37,490 bases of DNA from a virus: positions 1 through 37,490 of the IMG/VR virus record IMGVR_UViG_3300000353_000003; one strand, written 5' to 3'. Below, piece after piece: positions 1-8,488 of the stretch; the first letter of the stretch is position 1; each line of letters begins with the position of its first letter. The notes beneath the pieces were generated by a model. It did no database searches, was not told the origin of the DNA, and saw only the letters and a program-made list of their open reading frames with translations. A program made the position numbers and the translations under genes.

Positions 1-550
1 CATCACTAATTTTTATTTTTTCAAATATCTGATTAGCGATTTCAACAACAGCAGTTGTTAAATCATATGATTCTTTTGCAACAGGATTAAACCCATCGAC
101 AAAAAATTCTCTCTCAACAATTGGATTTTCATTAATATATAATCCAATCTTACATGGAACACCACGAATTGTTTTATGTTCTATTTTCTGTACTACTGAT
201 TGTGGATTATAACGCATTGAATTTCTCCATTCTATTGGATATAAATTAATCATTTTAGTATAATATTTATATAAATCATATCCACCGTTCTCAGAGTCAA
301 CATCATTAACATCAATTCTTCCTGTATCAACAAAAACATCATAGCTTCGTCTTGATAATGTTTTCTGTAACTTGGTTATTGCTCGTGGTAAAATATCTCT
401 AATATCAATAGAATATCTAGTAAATGGATTGAATTTATCTGCATCAAATATTTTTTCACATAATAATGTTTCGTTTTGAAATTCATTATCTACTATATTT
501 CCTTGGTATAAAGAAAATTTAAATACGTTATTTTGATTTGTTTCGTTCAT
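1..550 (-). CDS. Hypothetical phage protein, 3' end outside window
   Basis: An open frame starts at the ATG whose complement is at 548-550 and runs without a stop off the left edge, so at least 183 residues are present and the C-terminus is missing. The protein begins MNETNQNNVFKF and contains a basic stretch (ITKLQKTLSRRSYD) followed by a tyrosine- and asparagine-rich region. No signal peptide or membrane segment is visible. I do not recognise the family. It lies downstream of the FEN nuclease on the same strand but has its own host-type -7 box 32 bases upstream, so it may be transcribed separately and early. Confidence 0.75.
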   Translation of the reverse strand, partial: MNETNQNNVFKFSLYQGNIVDNEFQNETLLCEKIFDADKFNPFTRYSIDIRDILPRAITKLQKTLSRRSYDVFVDTGRIDVNDVDSENGGYDLYKYYTKMINLYPIEWRNSMRYNPQSVVQKIEHKTIRGVPCKIGLYINENPIVEREFFVDGFNPVAKESYDLTTAVVEIANQIFEKIKISD

Positions 551-582
551 ATTGTGTGTTTTATATTAATAATAAGTTAATA

Positions 583-590
583 CAAATATA
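583..590 (-). promoter_or_regulatory. Host-type -7 box (TATATTTG) for the leftmost gene
   Basis: The minus strand reads TATATTTG, an exact match to the Bacteroidota -7 consensus TAnnTTTG, 32 bases before the start at 550. The nearest upstream TTG (complement at 615-617) is 24 bases away, longer than at the other host-type sites here, so the -33 element is weak. Confidence 0.5.
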
Positions 591-619
591 GAGAGATTTT
601 GGTTAAAATGAAAGCAATT

Positions 620-1678
620 TTATAAACTATTACCATTATTTTTATAATATTCTGTTAATAATTGTTTTTCATTCATAATTACGGTATAAAATGGTTCAAC
701 ATATTGTGTAAAACTACTACCATATACACTTAAAAAATCGTCTTCAATCATCATGTCATATAAATTCTTACTTCCTCTGTCTTCTGGTGATAATGGAATT
801 TCAAGCTGAATTAATTCTTCAGTTGCTTGTTCGTTAAGTATTGGTTTTCTTAGATTTGTAAGCAAATAATTTGTTTTTAATCTTTCAACGCCTTCAGGAC
901 TTATTAATTTTTCCAATACTTTTAACGGCTTCTTTTTATTTTTTACCCGTTCTTTATTAATATCATCAGCCTTTTTACAAATCTCTTTAACGCTAACGTG
1001 TTTGAATTTTAATTCAGGCACGTGTTTTAATAATGTATCTTCACCCATACCTTTAATACCATGAATATTATCAGCACTATCACCACAAATTATTTTCATC
1101 ACTAATGCATTGGTATAATGATGATTAAAATACATTATATAATTTGTTTTATTAACTGGTTGAGTAATATTGGGAAATATTATTGTTATGTTCAAATCTA
1201 ATAATTGTGCAAAATCTCTATCATTAGAATATAGGTATATTTCTTCTTTATTATTGTGTTCGAGGCAATATGATGCGATTAAATCATCGGCTTCGATTTC
1301 ATCTACTTCAATTTGTCTAAGAAATAGTTCTTCAGCATATGCTTGAACTCTTTTACGTTGTTTAAGTATTGATTCTTCTTTTTGTTGTTCTCGTCTTAAT
1401 TCAGCAGCACTCATTTCTATTCTCTGATGCCATTCTTTTGATTTACGATTCGCTTTATAATCATTATCAATTCTATATCGATAAATTCCACCACCTTCAC
1501 CATCCCAAACCAATATGACTTTATTTATCATATGGTCTTTAATTAATTTACGAAGAGTAGTAAAAAAAGAATATAAACCTCCTAAATGTCCAAAAGATTC
1601 AGTATATATATCTTTAGCTCCATGAAATGAACGTTTAAGTAAGTATGATGAATCAACTAATAATGTTCTTATTTTCAT
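620..1678 (-). CDS. rnh: 5'-3' exonuclease / flap endonuclease (T4 RNase H-like)
   Basis: This 352-residue protein is a FEN/PIN-superfamily 5' nuclease, the family that removes RNA primers and 5' flaps during replication. Acidic metal-binding residues appear in family order: D9 in LLVDSS, D59 in VWDGE, the E129/D131/D132 cluster in EIEADDL, and D153/D155 in SNDRDF. The helix-3-turn-helix DNA-binding motif follows at about 199-212 (GDSADNIHGIKGMG). Its length is close to T4 RNase H (about 305). The ATG overlaps the stop of the upstream truncated GIY-YIG frame (ATGA), and the gene sits behind the recA-like gene, which fits a replication operon. Family assignment is firm. The exact role is inferred from T4. 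Confidence 0.9.
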   Translation of the reverse strand: MKIRTLLVDSSYLLKRSFHGAKDIYTESFGHLGGLYSFFTTLRKLIKDHMINKVILVWDGEGGGIYRYRIDNDYKANRKSKEWHQRIEMSAAELRREQQKEESILKQRKRVQAYAEELFLRQIEVDEIEADDLIASYCLEHNNKEEIYLYSNDRDFAQLLDLNITIIFPNITQPVNKTNYIMYFNHHYTNALVMKIICGDSADNIHGIKGMGEDTLLKHVPELKFKHVSVKEICKKADDINKERVKNKKKPLKVLEKLISPEGVERLKTNYLLTNLRKPILNEQATEELIQLEIPLSPEDRGSKNLYDMMIEDDFLSVYGSSFTQYVEPFYTVIMNEKQLLTEYYKNNGNSL

Positions 1679-1680
1679 TT
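1668..1680. repeat. 13-base direct repeat, copy at the rnh start
   Basis: On the minus strand this reads AAATGAAAATAAG and contains the start codon of the FEN nuclease. The identical 13 bases occur at 1919-1931, at the start of the truncated GIY-YIG frame. The two copies are 251 bases apart and bracket that fragment. Confidence 0.6.
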
Positions 1681-1929
1681 TTCAAAATTATATGTTAACC
1701 CTACATAAACTGATTTATCTGAAAATTCACAAGAATAAATGCATCGATTATAATGATTACCTTTTCTCTTCATATGAGAACATATATCATCCAACCAACC
1801 ATTTATTCTTGCAACATTATAACCATGTGATGAATATTTAGCAAAAGATGATATTGTCTGATGTTTTTTTGCTTCACTTCTACAATTTTCAATATTATGC
1901 CAATATCCATATGGTTTCCTTATTTTCAT
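1675..1929 (-). CDS. Truncated GIY-YIG homing endonuclease fragment
   Basis: The 84-residue frame has one homing-endonuclease-type repeat (YWHNIENCRSEAKKH through INGWLDDICSHM, about 9-53) and then only the first strands of a GIY-YIG domain (RCIYSCEF...VYVGLTY, about 62-80). It stops where the catalytic helix should begin, so the conserved arginine and glutamate are missing and it should not cut DNA. It closely resembles the last repeat plus GIY-YIG start of the 360-residue protein at 9451-10533, so the two are paralogues. It starts right after the recA-like stop and ends in an ATGA overlap with rnh. It is best read as the remnant of an invading endonuclease gene. Confidence 0.7.
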   Translation of the reverse strand: MKIRKPYGYWHNIENCRSEAKKHQTISSFAKYSSHGYNVARINGWLDDICSHMKRKGNHYNRCIYSCEFSDKSVYVGLTYNFEK

Positions 1930-1931
1930 TT
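1919..1931. repeat. 13-base direct repeat, copy at the GIY-YIG fragment start
   Basis: Minus strand AAATGAAAATAAG, identical to 1668-1680. It covers the start codon of the truncated GIY-YIG frame and abuts the stop of the recA-like gene. Removing one repeat unit plus the insert would place rnh directly behind the recombinase. Confidence 0.6.
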
Positions 1932-3075
1932 ATTCGGTTTCCTTATCAAAATTAGTGTTTTTTTCAATTATTTCGTCTTCAAATGAAACATTTCCATCCG
2001 CATCCATTGCTTTTGATTTAAATTCAATATCATCGGCAGTTAGAGTTTCATCATCGAATCTCTTACGAAAATAAAGAATATGTTCTTTTTTATATTCATT
2101 TTCATTTTCTTTATCACCATATATAAATCCATGAGGTGTTGAAATTATTTTTCCTTCAAGTGAAATACCGCCCCAATCACCATCAACATGATTCTTAGCA
2201 ATATTTACTTTGTTTTCAAAACCATAATTTAAATCACGTTTTAATGATGTTGCTGTGATTCTACGTGTTCCATGAGTAATTATATTACCAAAATGATAAA
2301 TAAGTCTTGAACCAAAGAAAAATGTTTCACCACCTTTATGTTTTACAACCTTATTCATACTATCATACCATATTTTCTGAACAGCAGCAATAGTTGCAGT
2401 ATATTCACTGTCTACTTTACGTGTGTTAGGTATTGCATTATTAAGTAATGACATAAATGTTTTTTCATATGCACCAGCATTCCACATATTATTATCTGAA
2501 GTATCTTTTTCTTGTGCATCAATTGTTTTAATACAATTTAATGTACCAATACTATCAATAGCAATAAAAATATCACGAGGTAATTGACCTGATTTTTGCA
2601 TATCAAGAAAATCATAAATTGCTTTACCCATGTCTTCAATAGCAGCTTCCTTTCTATCTTTATCTTGTTTAATACCATATTTTTCAAGTAAATATTTATT
2701 ATTTACAAGAAGATATTCACCATCCCAATCAAATCCCATTAATGTTAAACGCTTATTTCCTTCATCAATATTGTTTTCAGTATCGATAATAATTGGAAAA
2801 TCACCCATTTTTTGAGCATTAACAATTGCTCTCATAAGTGCTGTTGATTTACCAGTATTACTATAACCACGGAAAAGTGTTACGTATCCTTTCGGTACAC
2901 CGGGCATTCCAGTCGCTTCAGTTAGACCTTCATCAACACGTATCCATTTTAATGGTTTGGATTCAATTTTTTCAGCACCGACTTTCTTTTTAAAATCATC
3001 AAGACTGAATTTTTTCTTTGCTGTTGGTTTGCGTACCGAATTATCAGGTACGTTATTTGTTTTCTTTTTTGCCAT
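1930..3075 (-). CDS. uvsX: UvsX/RecA-like recombinase
   Basis: This 381-residue RecA-fold ATPase would form filaments on single-stranded DNA and drive strand exchange in recombination-dependent replication. A Walker A motif lies at about 70-78 (GYSNTGKST) and a Walker B strand at about 169-174 (IFIAID), with a basic lysine-rich N-terminus and an acidic C-terminal tail, as in UvsX (about 390 residues). It follows the gp32-like gene and its terminator and precedes the FEN nuclease, matching the functional grouping of T4 recombination genes. No promoter matching either class in this window was found directly in front of it, so it may depend on read-through from the gp32-like gene. Confidence 0.9.
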   Translation of the reverse strand: MAKKKTNNVPDNSVRKPTAKKKFSLDDFKKKVGAEKIESKPLKWIRVDEGLTEATGMPGVPKGYVTLFRGYSNTGKSTALMRAIVNAQKMGDFPIIIDTENNIDEGNKRLTLMGFDWDGEYLLVNNKYLLEKYGIKQDKDRKEAAIEDMGKAIYDFLDMQKSGQLPRDIFIAIDSIGTLNCIKTIDAQEKDTSDNNMWNAGAYEKTFMSLLNNAIPNTRKVDSEYTATIAAVQKIWYDSMNKVVKHKGGETFFFGSRLIYHFGNIITHGTRRITATSLKRDLNYGFENKVNIAKNHVDGDWGGISLEGKIISTPHGFIYGDKENENEYKKEHILYFRKRFDDETLTADDIEFKSKAMDADGNVSFEDEIIEKNTNFDKETE

Positions 3076-3100
3076 AAATTAAAAATTTTAAGTCAAGCCA

Positions 3101-3128
3101 AAAAAAGGGAATTTTCATTCCCCTTTTT
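3101..3128 (-). terminator. Rho-independent terminator after the gp32-like gene
   Basis: Read on the minus strand, AAAAAGGGGAAT pairs with ATTCCCTTTTTTT across a GAAA tetraloop, with one G-U wobble that exists only in the minus-strand RNA. The T-run supplies the U-tract. It lies just after the stop of the gp32-like gene and before the recombinase. Confidence 0.8.
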
Positions 3129-3147
3129 GGTTTAATAATTGTTTAGT

Positions 3148-4395
3148 TTAGAAAGGTAAGTCATCATAATCATCACCATCAGGTAAATCAGTTGCGTCAT
3201 CAGGTGTGTCATCAGAATCATTATTCTGTTGCTCATTATTGGATTCACTTGCAGATGTGTTAGTAAGTGTTTCTTTTCCCAAATCAGTTGCATCATCATT
3301 ATAACTACCAACATTTTTTTCAGTAACATTACCGATATTTACTTGTGGTTGAGTCATGTTTTTCAAATCACTTGCTAGTTCAAAATCTTCTTCCTTATCG
3401 TCAAGATTCATTGTGCGAGTATTTGCTTTTTCTTCCAAGTCTGGACGATTAGGAAATACCCAATGTTTGTTGTTTTGGTCGGTATCTTCCCAATAAGGAG
3501 TTTCGCCTTTAACAACCATTTCAAGATATTCATAAGGAGTGATGTTAGGTGCTTTCTTTGGTAAGAAAACGTCTCTCCAAGTACTATCATCATTCAACCA
3601 TGCTTCCATAACTTGATTATCTGGATGAAGTGTTGATTTACCTCTTGCTGTAATAGCAGAAATTGCTTTATAAACATGACCATTGAATTCACTATCCGTC
3701 ATGATAATATTTAAATCAGTACCATTAATCGGGTCAGTAAAATCTGCTTTTTGTGTTGTCATGTAATCTTCTAATACAGGAAGTAACTTGTCAAGAGTCC
3801 CTTGATTTCTGTAATTGTGCTTAAATCTCCAGAATTTCACACCGTCTTTTTCCAATCCTTTATCAATACCACGAACAATATAAAATTTCTTGGCTTGCCA
3901 TTTTACGGCTTCCTTGTAAATTTCATCGTTTTTAGCCTTAATTTCTAATTGCGCATCATTCATGTTCTCCTTCTTAATTCCCTTTAACGATGGGTCTTGT
4001 TTTGCAAGCAATTCCTTATGTTTTGCACATACAGGACATGGTGCATGAACCATCAAAGGTTTTCCAGTATCATCAATAAGTGGTTTTCCGTCAGGACCTT
4101 TCTTCGGTACTTTAGGGTCGTTGTGAGCAGGACAATAAATTACAGTACCATGTTTTTTCTTTCCACCAGCTTTATTAGTAGTAACAACATGAAAAAATGC
4201 TTCTTCAATATGTTTTCTACCTGCTTTTGGCGGGAGCATTCTAAAAATTTCTTTTGATTTTCTAGGAACAAAGTACTTAGCTAATAAATCTTTTCCTGAT
4301 TTTTTTCGTGAAGATTGTGCTTGTTTTTTTTGAAAGTCAGCAAACATCGACTTTAATTGCGACAGGTCTTGTCCTGTCTGGTCTTGATTTTCCAT
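3148..4395 (-). CDS. 32: Single-stranded DNA-binding protein (T4 gp32-like)
   Basis: This protein of about 415 residues has the plan of T4 gp32: a basic N-terminal region (about 20-45), a central core with a zinc-site pattern of C88-x2-H91 and C120-x2-C123, and a long acidic, Asn/Ser-rich tail ending DYDDLPF, which resembles the protein-docking tip of bacterial SSB. It would coat single-stranded DNA and recruit replication and recombination proteins. It is longer than T4 gp32 (301 residues), mostly through the tail. The ATG at 4395 was preferred over a TTG two codons upstream. The gene has the clearest host-type promoter in the window and its own terminator, fitting high early or middle expression. 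Confidence 0.85.
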   Translation of the reverse strand: MENQDQTGQDLSQLKSMFADFQKKQAQSSRKKSGKDLLAKYFVPRKSKEIFRMLPPKAGRKHIEEAFFHVVTTNKAGGKKKHGTVIYCPAHNDPKVPKKGPDGKPLIDDTGKPLMVHAPCPVCAKHKELLAKQDPSLKGIKKENMNDAQLEIKAKNDEIYKEAVKWQAKKFYIVRGIDKGLEKDGVKFWRFKHNYRNQGTLDKLLPVLEDYMTTQKADFTDPINGTDLNIIMTDSEFNGHVYKAISAITARGKSTLHPDNQVMEAWLNDDSTWRDVFLPKKAPNITPYEYLEMVVKGETPYWEDTDQNNKHWVFPNRPDLEEKANTRTMNLDDKEEDFELASDLKNMTQPQVNIGNVTEKNVGSYNDDATDLGKETLTNTSASESNNEQQNNDSDDTPDDATDLPDGDDYDDLPF

Positions 4396-4445
4396 TTTCA
4401 ATTTGTTTTTCAGTTAAATTATTTTTCAATTAATATATATTGCTA

Positions 4446-4476
4446 CAAATATAGCCTTCATTAAACATAAATACAA
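4446..4476 (-). promoter_or_regulatory. Host-type promoter for the gp32-like gene
   Basis: On the minus strand TTG (4474-4476) is followed after exactly 20 bases by TATATTTG (4446-4453), a full match to the Bacteroidota -33/-7 consensus. The leader to the ATG at 4395 is roughly 45 bases. Confidence 0.8.
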
Positions 4477-4484
4477 GAGTTTTT

Positions 4485-4504
4485 AAAAAAAAATTCTTTT
4501 TTTT
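4485..4504 (-). terminator. Possible A/T hairpin terminator
   Basis: The minus strand carries eight A, a GAA loop and nine T directly after the stop of the virion gene ending at 4506 and before the gp32-like promoter. The stem is all A-T, so it is weak, but its position between two transcription units is suitable. Confidence 0.35.
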
Positions 4505-4505
4505 A

Positions 4506-5903
4506 TTAATTACCTAATAAATTATTAGAAACGACTGTAAACGATAACGTTTGCTTGTTTTCATAATAACTACCATTTTTTAATCTAATTTGTAATTTAT
4601 AGTCTTGTGGTATTAACCATGATGTATCGATATCGAATTCATAACCAGTATTTGTTCGATTTACAGGTGTAAATGGTATTACATCTATTTCATAATTACT
4701 ACCAGCAGTTGTAAATATTCTGTATTCAATATCCAAAGGTAAGAAATTATTTTGATTTGGATATAATTCTTTTATAGTTAATTTCACTTTTCTTATATTT
4801 CCAGCACTAATCTTCTCTTTTTCAGATAATCCCCAGAAATAAAAAAAATAGTTATCAAAATCGATTTGATTTGAATTATCAAAGGTATAATAATTTTTAT
4901 CAGAAATCAGATAAAATTCACCGTTATGTTGACTATTTCTACCATTAATACTTAAATTCCATTCATCCCTGAATATAACAGCATCAGGATATAAATCCGA
5001 ATCAATATTTAATATTATTTTATATACGCCTTTAGTTACGTTAATGATTGAATCACCAGTTAATGTTGTAACAATTTCATCATTATTGTCATAAATAACG
5101 ACACTATTTACATCAATATTTTGTTCTATTCCACCAATATTAACATATAAGTATAATTCATTATCTTTATTTAAGTAAAAATAATTTCGGTCATCAGTAA
5201 TTCTATCATCAACAACTGTTTCAATATATGGTTCATACCAAGTATTAGTATTTTTTGCATGAAATGCTATTGATTGTGTAAGTCTGGTTATTTCGTCTTC
5301 AAGATTATCAGGAAATTTAACACCTAAACCATATGAATTGCCAGTATATGTGCTTCCGCTACCATATAGTCTCTGATTAATATAATCGGTTATATCAATA
5401 CTTAAATTTTCACTTCCTTTCTCAAAATCTTGTGTTCCAATTATTTCAGTACTTCCTGAATCATACACACCAGCAGTACTCCAATCAACATCGGTTTTTC
5501 TCTCTACCCAATTCGATGCCTGTTCTTTAGCTTCAAAAATATCATTAAAAATAAAATCATATCCACTTCCTTCATCCCAATCTTCTTTAACATTAAACAA
5601 TTGTAAATCAAAACTACTTGCTCTTTGAATACTGTCAGAATACGATTTTTTACCCAAATATTGTTGTGCATAACTAATAGTATTGGTCATATGTAATGTA
5701 TGTGTTATTCCACTATTTGGGACAATCGTACCATCATTAATTTTATTTTTTAAATTAGTTAAATCAATATCAAAAATAAACCTAGTTACTCTTTGAAATA
5801 ATGAACCATATGAAATTTCAGTAACGGGGTTCTGAGAATTATTAGTTAGATTAGAACTAATTAAAGTATTGTTCTTCGAGAAATATGACCTTACTACACT
5901 CAT
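4506..5903 (-). CDS. Putative virion structural protein
   Basis: This 465-residue protein is rich in Asn, Tyr, Asp and Ser, with many short beta-type segments and no membrane helix, which is typical of tail or fibre-associated virion proteins. I cannot name the family. The longer frame starting at 5936 would translate through a late-promoter motif (AGTATTTATA, 5918-5927). Because that motif sits 14-15 bases before the start in several other genes, I place the start at the ATG at 5903 (MSVVRSYFSK). It is bounded by a terminator upstream and an A/T hairpin downstream, so it seems to be a single-gene late unit. Confidence 0.7.
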   Translation of the reverse strand: MSVVRSYFSKNNTLISSNLTNNSQNPVTEISYGSLFQRVTRFIFDIDLTNLKNKINDGTIVPNSGITHTLHMTNTISYAQQYLGKKSYSDSIQRASSFDLQLFNVKEDWDEGSGYDFIFNDIFEAKEQASNWVERKTDVDWSTAGVYDSGSTEIIGTQDFEKGSENLSIDITDYINQRLYGSGSTYTGNSYGLGVKFPDNLEDEITRLTQSIAFHAKNTNTWYEPYIETVVDDRITDDRNYFYLNKDNELYLYVNIGGIEQNIDVNSVVIYDNNDEIVTTLTGDSIINVTKGVYKIILNIDSDLYPDAVIFRDEWNLSINGRNSQHNGEFYLISDKNYYTFDNSNQIDFDNYFFYFWGLSEKEKISAGNIRKVKLTIKELYPNQNNFLPLDIEYRIFTTAGSNYEIDVIPFTPVNRTNTGYEFDIDTSWLIPQDYKLQIRLKNGSYYENKQTLSFTVVSNNLLGN

Positions 5904-5917
5904 TTTTTTTATTTTAA

Positions 5918-5927
5918 TATAAATACT
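5918..5927 (-). promoter_or_regulatory. Late promoter motif AGTATTTATA
   Basis: The minus strand reads AGTATTTATA with 14 bases before the ATG at 5903. It is directly downstream of a terminator and matches the motif found before other virion genes here. Confidence 0.65.
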
Positions 5928-5936
5928 CATAAACAA

Positions 5937-5957
5937 AAAAGACTACCGATGGTAGCC
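5937..5957 (-). terminator. Rho-independent terminator after the DUF5661-like gene
   Basis: Minus-strand RNA folds GGCUACC-AUC-GGUAGUC, a 7-pair stem with one G-U wobble, followed by a run of U. On the plus strand the same position is an A-C mismatch, so the element is oriented for minus-strand transcription. Confidence 0.8.
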
Positions 5958-5982
5958 TTTTTAATCTAAATTTATTTCTTAA

Positions 5983-8040
5983 TTATCTAATATTGTGTTT
6001 AATCAATAATTTTACTGCTTCACTTTTTGTCATGTTATTAGAAAAATCTCTATCTTTTAATACCTGTCTAGCAACTTTTATCTGTTCTTCAGTAATAATA
6101 TCTTTCTTATCTTCTTTTTCTTCGCTAATTTTCTTTAATAATTGTAAATCACTAGTATCTACTTCTTTTTCACCTTCTTGTCCTTGAAGACTAACAGTAC
6201 CATCATTATCATCTTTACCTTTTACTGTAAGTTGATTTCCATCAGCATCCTGATAACGGTCACCAATATCACCAGCGTAATCATCCATATCTTCATTAGT
6301 ATAATCATTAACATTATGTGGTTTATAACCTAATAATTCATCAGTTTCTTCATCTTCAAGATTTGGATTCTCTGGTTCTTCAACACCAGCTTCTCTTTCC
6401 ATTTTATCGAGATGTGTATAATAATCTGGGATTTCAACTAAGTGGTCCATTGCAATCTCCAATGCTAATTTAGGGTCATCAGTATGTTCTAATTCAACTT
6501 CAAGTCCCATTGCAAGTTGTTTAGGGTCGAAATCACTTACACTTTTATCATCAGCTAATCCACCCTCTAAATTATCTTCCATTTCAATGTCAATATCATT
6601 ATCGATATTATTACCAGATATTAACGAGCCATATTCACCAGTGGGTTTAATTGGTTCATCTTCTTCACCTAACTTTACCACCGATTGCGGTTTTTTCTTC
6701 TTCTTAGGAAATTGGTTTTTTGGTTTGAATTTTTTACCAATTTGGTCAGGATAATTATCTTTATCACTATCTTCATTCATTGTTTGAGAACGCATATCAG
6801 ATAATTGAAGTGCTATTTTCTTAACCATTAAGTAATATTCGTCTTTAGAAATTTCGAATTTTTTTGCACCTAATTTATTTTCAAGTATTTCTTTGGCAAA
6901 AAATATTAATTCTTCTTTCGTTTCAAACGAAAGTAATTTATTGTAATTTCTATTTATAATGTCGTCAACATTTATATTATCAATAACATGATTTTCTTCA
7001 CTAACAATAGATGATTGTTCAGCTAATTCAGATGCAAGTCTTTTAACTGTTGTAATATATGACTCATCTGGTTGTTGTATTGTTGTATCGGTCTTAAGTA
7101 TTCTAATTGCTTCCTTAATATATTTTTCTTTCATTTCAGGAGAAAGCGAATTACTCATGCTATCATTTTCCATAAAATCTTCAGCCCAACTCGGAACAGC
7201 TCTTTTTTTATCTGTTTTTTCCATATATGGTGGTGGGTTTTTAGGTTCAGGAAGTTTTTTACCACTGATTTCCCAATCATTTTTACCCGCTTGTGCGTCT
7301 GCCATTGCTTGGTCATAAGGGTCAATACCTTTAGTACCATCATCAGCAGTAGGCACTTGAGTTTCAAAATCTTCTGGGTTTAATTCATCTTCAGCACTTT
7401 CAACATATTTTTCCATTTCGCTAACAAATTGTTCTAATTCATCTGACTGAACTCTTAAATCTGGATTTGTTGGTTTTTCATCGGCATATGCACTATGTGT
7501 TTGAATTTCTTCGCTTCCTTTTTTAAATGGAATTTTATCTATTAATCCAATTGCTTCTTCGTATATTTCATCATCGACATTAACTTTATCACTATCGGTT
7601 TCAAAATCAGCATATTGTTCAACTACACCCATAATTTCATCACTATATTTATTATTAAATTCCTTAACTGCGTTCATATTTTCAGGAAAATCGACATTGA
7701 AACTATCTGATACTACTTTAAATTCAGTTAAAACAGCACCACCAACATTATAAACCCCATCTTGGTCGCCTTCAGTTGAATTAATTTTAAATGTAAAACT
7801 GATTTCATTACCATTATTATCATTAGTAATGATTTCAACAAAATTTCCGTCATCAACTGTTTGGGTATTTGTTTGTTTAATACTAATTTCTTTATTTTTT
7901 AATTCATTAAATGCTTTTTCAATTAATTGACTACCTGTTTGCATATTATCACTACTTACTTCATTTAATTGAAATTTATTTACTCCTTGATACATTTCAA
8001 GGAATCTTTCTTTACTGCCGATTGGGGTTAATATCTTCAT
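5983..8040 (-). CDS. Acidic virion-associated protein with DUF5661-like segment
   Basis: This 685-residue, very acidic protein has three visible parts. The N-terminal tag MKILTPIGSKERFLEMYQ is shared with the neighbouring metallopeptidase. Long Glu/Asp- and Pro-rich linkers follow. A segment near 500-545 (GLEVELEHTDDP, then IAMDHLVEIPDYYTHL) resembles DUF5661. The C-terminus contains a small domain with YQDADGNQLTVKG. No enzyme motif is seen. Its place as the last gene of a late operon suggests a head, core or internal virion protein. The function is unknown. An LNE tripeptide near residue 28 fits the LxE cleavage consensus of T4-type prohead proteases, which is suggestive only. Confidence 0.7.
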   Translation of the reverse strand: MKILTPIGSKERFLEMYQGVNKFQLNEVSSDNMQTGSQLIEKAFNELKNKEISIKQTNTQTVDDGNFVEIITNDNNGNEISFTFKINSTEGDQDGVYNVGGAVLTEFKVVSDSFNVDFPENMNAVKEFNNKYSDEIMGVVEQYADFETDSDKVNVDDEIYEEAIGLIDKIPFKKGSEEIQTHSAYADEKPTNPDLRVQSDELEQFVSEMEKYVESAEDELNPEDFETQVPTADDGTKGIDPYDQAMADAQAGKNDWEISGKKLPEPKNPPPYMEKTDKKRAVPSWAEDFMENDSMSNSLSPEMKEKYIKEAIRILKTDTTIQQPDESYITTVKRLASELAEQSSIVSEENHVIDNINVDDIINRNYNKLLSFETKEELIFFAKEILENKLGAKKFEISKDEYYLMVKKIALQLSDMRSQTMNEDSDKDNYPDQIGKKFKPKNQFPKKKKKPQSVVKLGEEDEPIKPTGEYGSLISGNNIDNDIDIEMEDNLEGGLADDKSVSDFDPKQLAMGLEVELEHTDDPKLALEIAMDHLVEIPDYYTHLDKMEREAGVEEPENPNLEDEETDELLGYKPHNVNDYTNEDMDDYAGDIGDRYQDADGNQLTVKGKDDNDGTVSLQGQEGEKEVDTSDLQLLKKISEEKEDKKDIITEEQIKVARQVLKDRDFSNNMTKSEAVKLLIKHNIR

Positions 8041-8054
8041 TTTTCTGTCTGTTT

Positions 8055-8486
8055 TTATTCAAAAATTATTGGATTGGCTTTACCAAACTTTCTCATTATT
8101 AATGCTGCTTCTGAATTAGCTTCGTTTTCAATTTCACTACCATCATCACCAGCACCTGCATATAATCTTCCTTCTTTTTTTTGTTTGCGATGAACTAATT
8201 CATGTGCTAATGTTCTTAGTACATCAGCAAGATTCCTATTTAATCCAACTACTCTAATACTATCGGTACTTGGTGTATTTTTACCAAAAGAAGTCATTTC
8301 TGCTGCTTCATTTGGTTCATAAGATATTTCAATATTATTATCATCAACATCCAGATATTCACAAACCTCATCAATAAATTTATTGATGATATCATTCTTC
8401 TTTTCTTTAGGAAGAATATCTTCATTAACTCTTTCCATCATTTCAAAGAGTCGTTGTTTTGAACCACTAGGATGAAAAATTCTCAT
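8055..8486 (-). CDS. Zinc metallopeptidase (HExxH) with shared N-terminal tag
   Basis: This 143-residue protein contains HELVH at 95-99, the zincin zinc-binding and catalytic motif, in a helix (LADVLRTLAHELVH). Acidic residues at about 118-125 (SEIENEANSE) could supply the third zinc ligand as in gluzincins. The N-terminus MRIFHPSGSKQRLFEMMERV matches the tag of the protein at 5983-8040 at about half of its positions. It lies two bases after the upstream gene in a late operon. It is probably an active peptidase of unknown target. Packaging into the virion is an inference from the shared tag and late position. Confidence 0.75.
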   Translation of the reverse strand: MRIFHPSGSKQRLFEMMERVNEDILPKEKKNDIINKFIDEVCEYLDVDDNNIEISYEPNEAAEMTSFGKNTPSTDSIRVVGLNRNLADVLRTLAHELVHRKQKKEGRLYAGAGDDGSEIENEANSEAALIMRKFGKANPIIFE

Positions 8487-8488
8487 TT

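Noticed and set aside
3999-4260. Plus-strand frame opposite the gp32-like gene
   Set aside because: It is antisense to a well-supported gene, has Cys/Phe/Ser-rich shadow composition and no promoter.
5904-5936. Longer start of the virion gene at 5936
   Set aside because: It would translate the AGTATTTATA late promoter, which lies upstream of starts at comparable genes.
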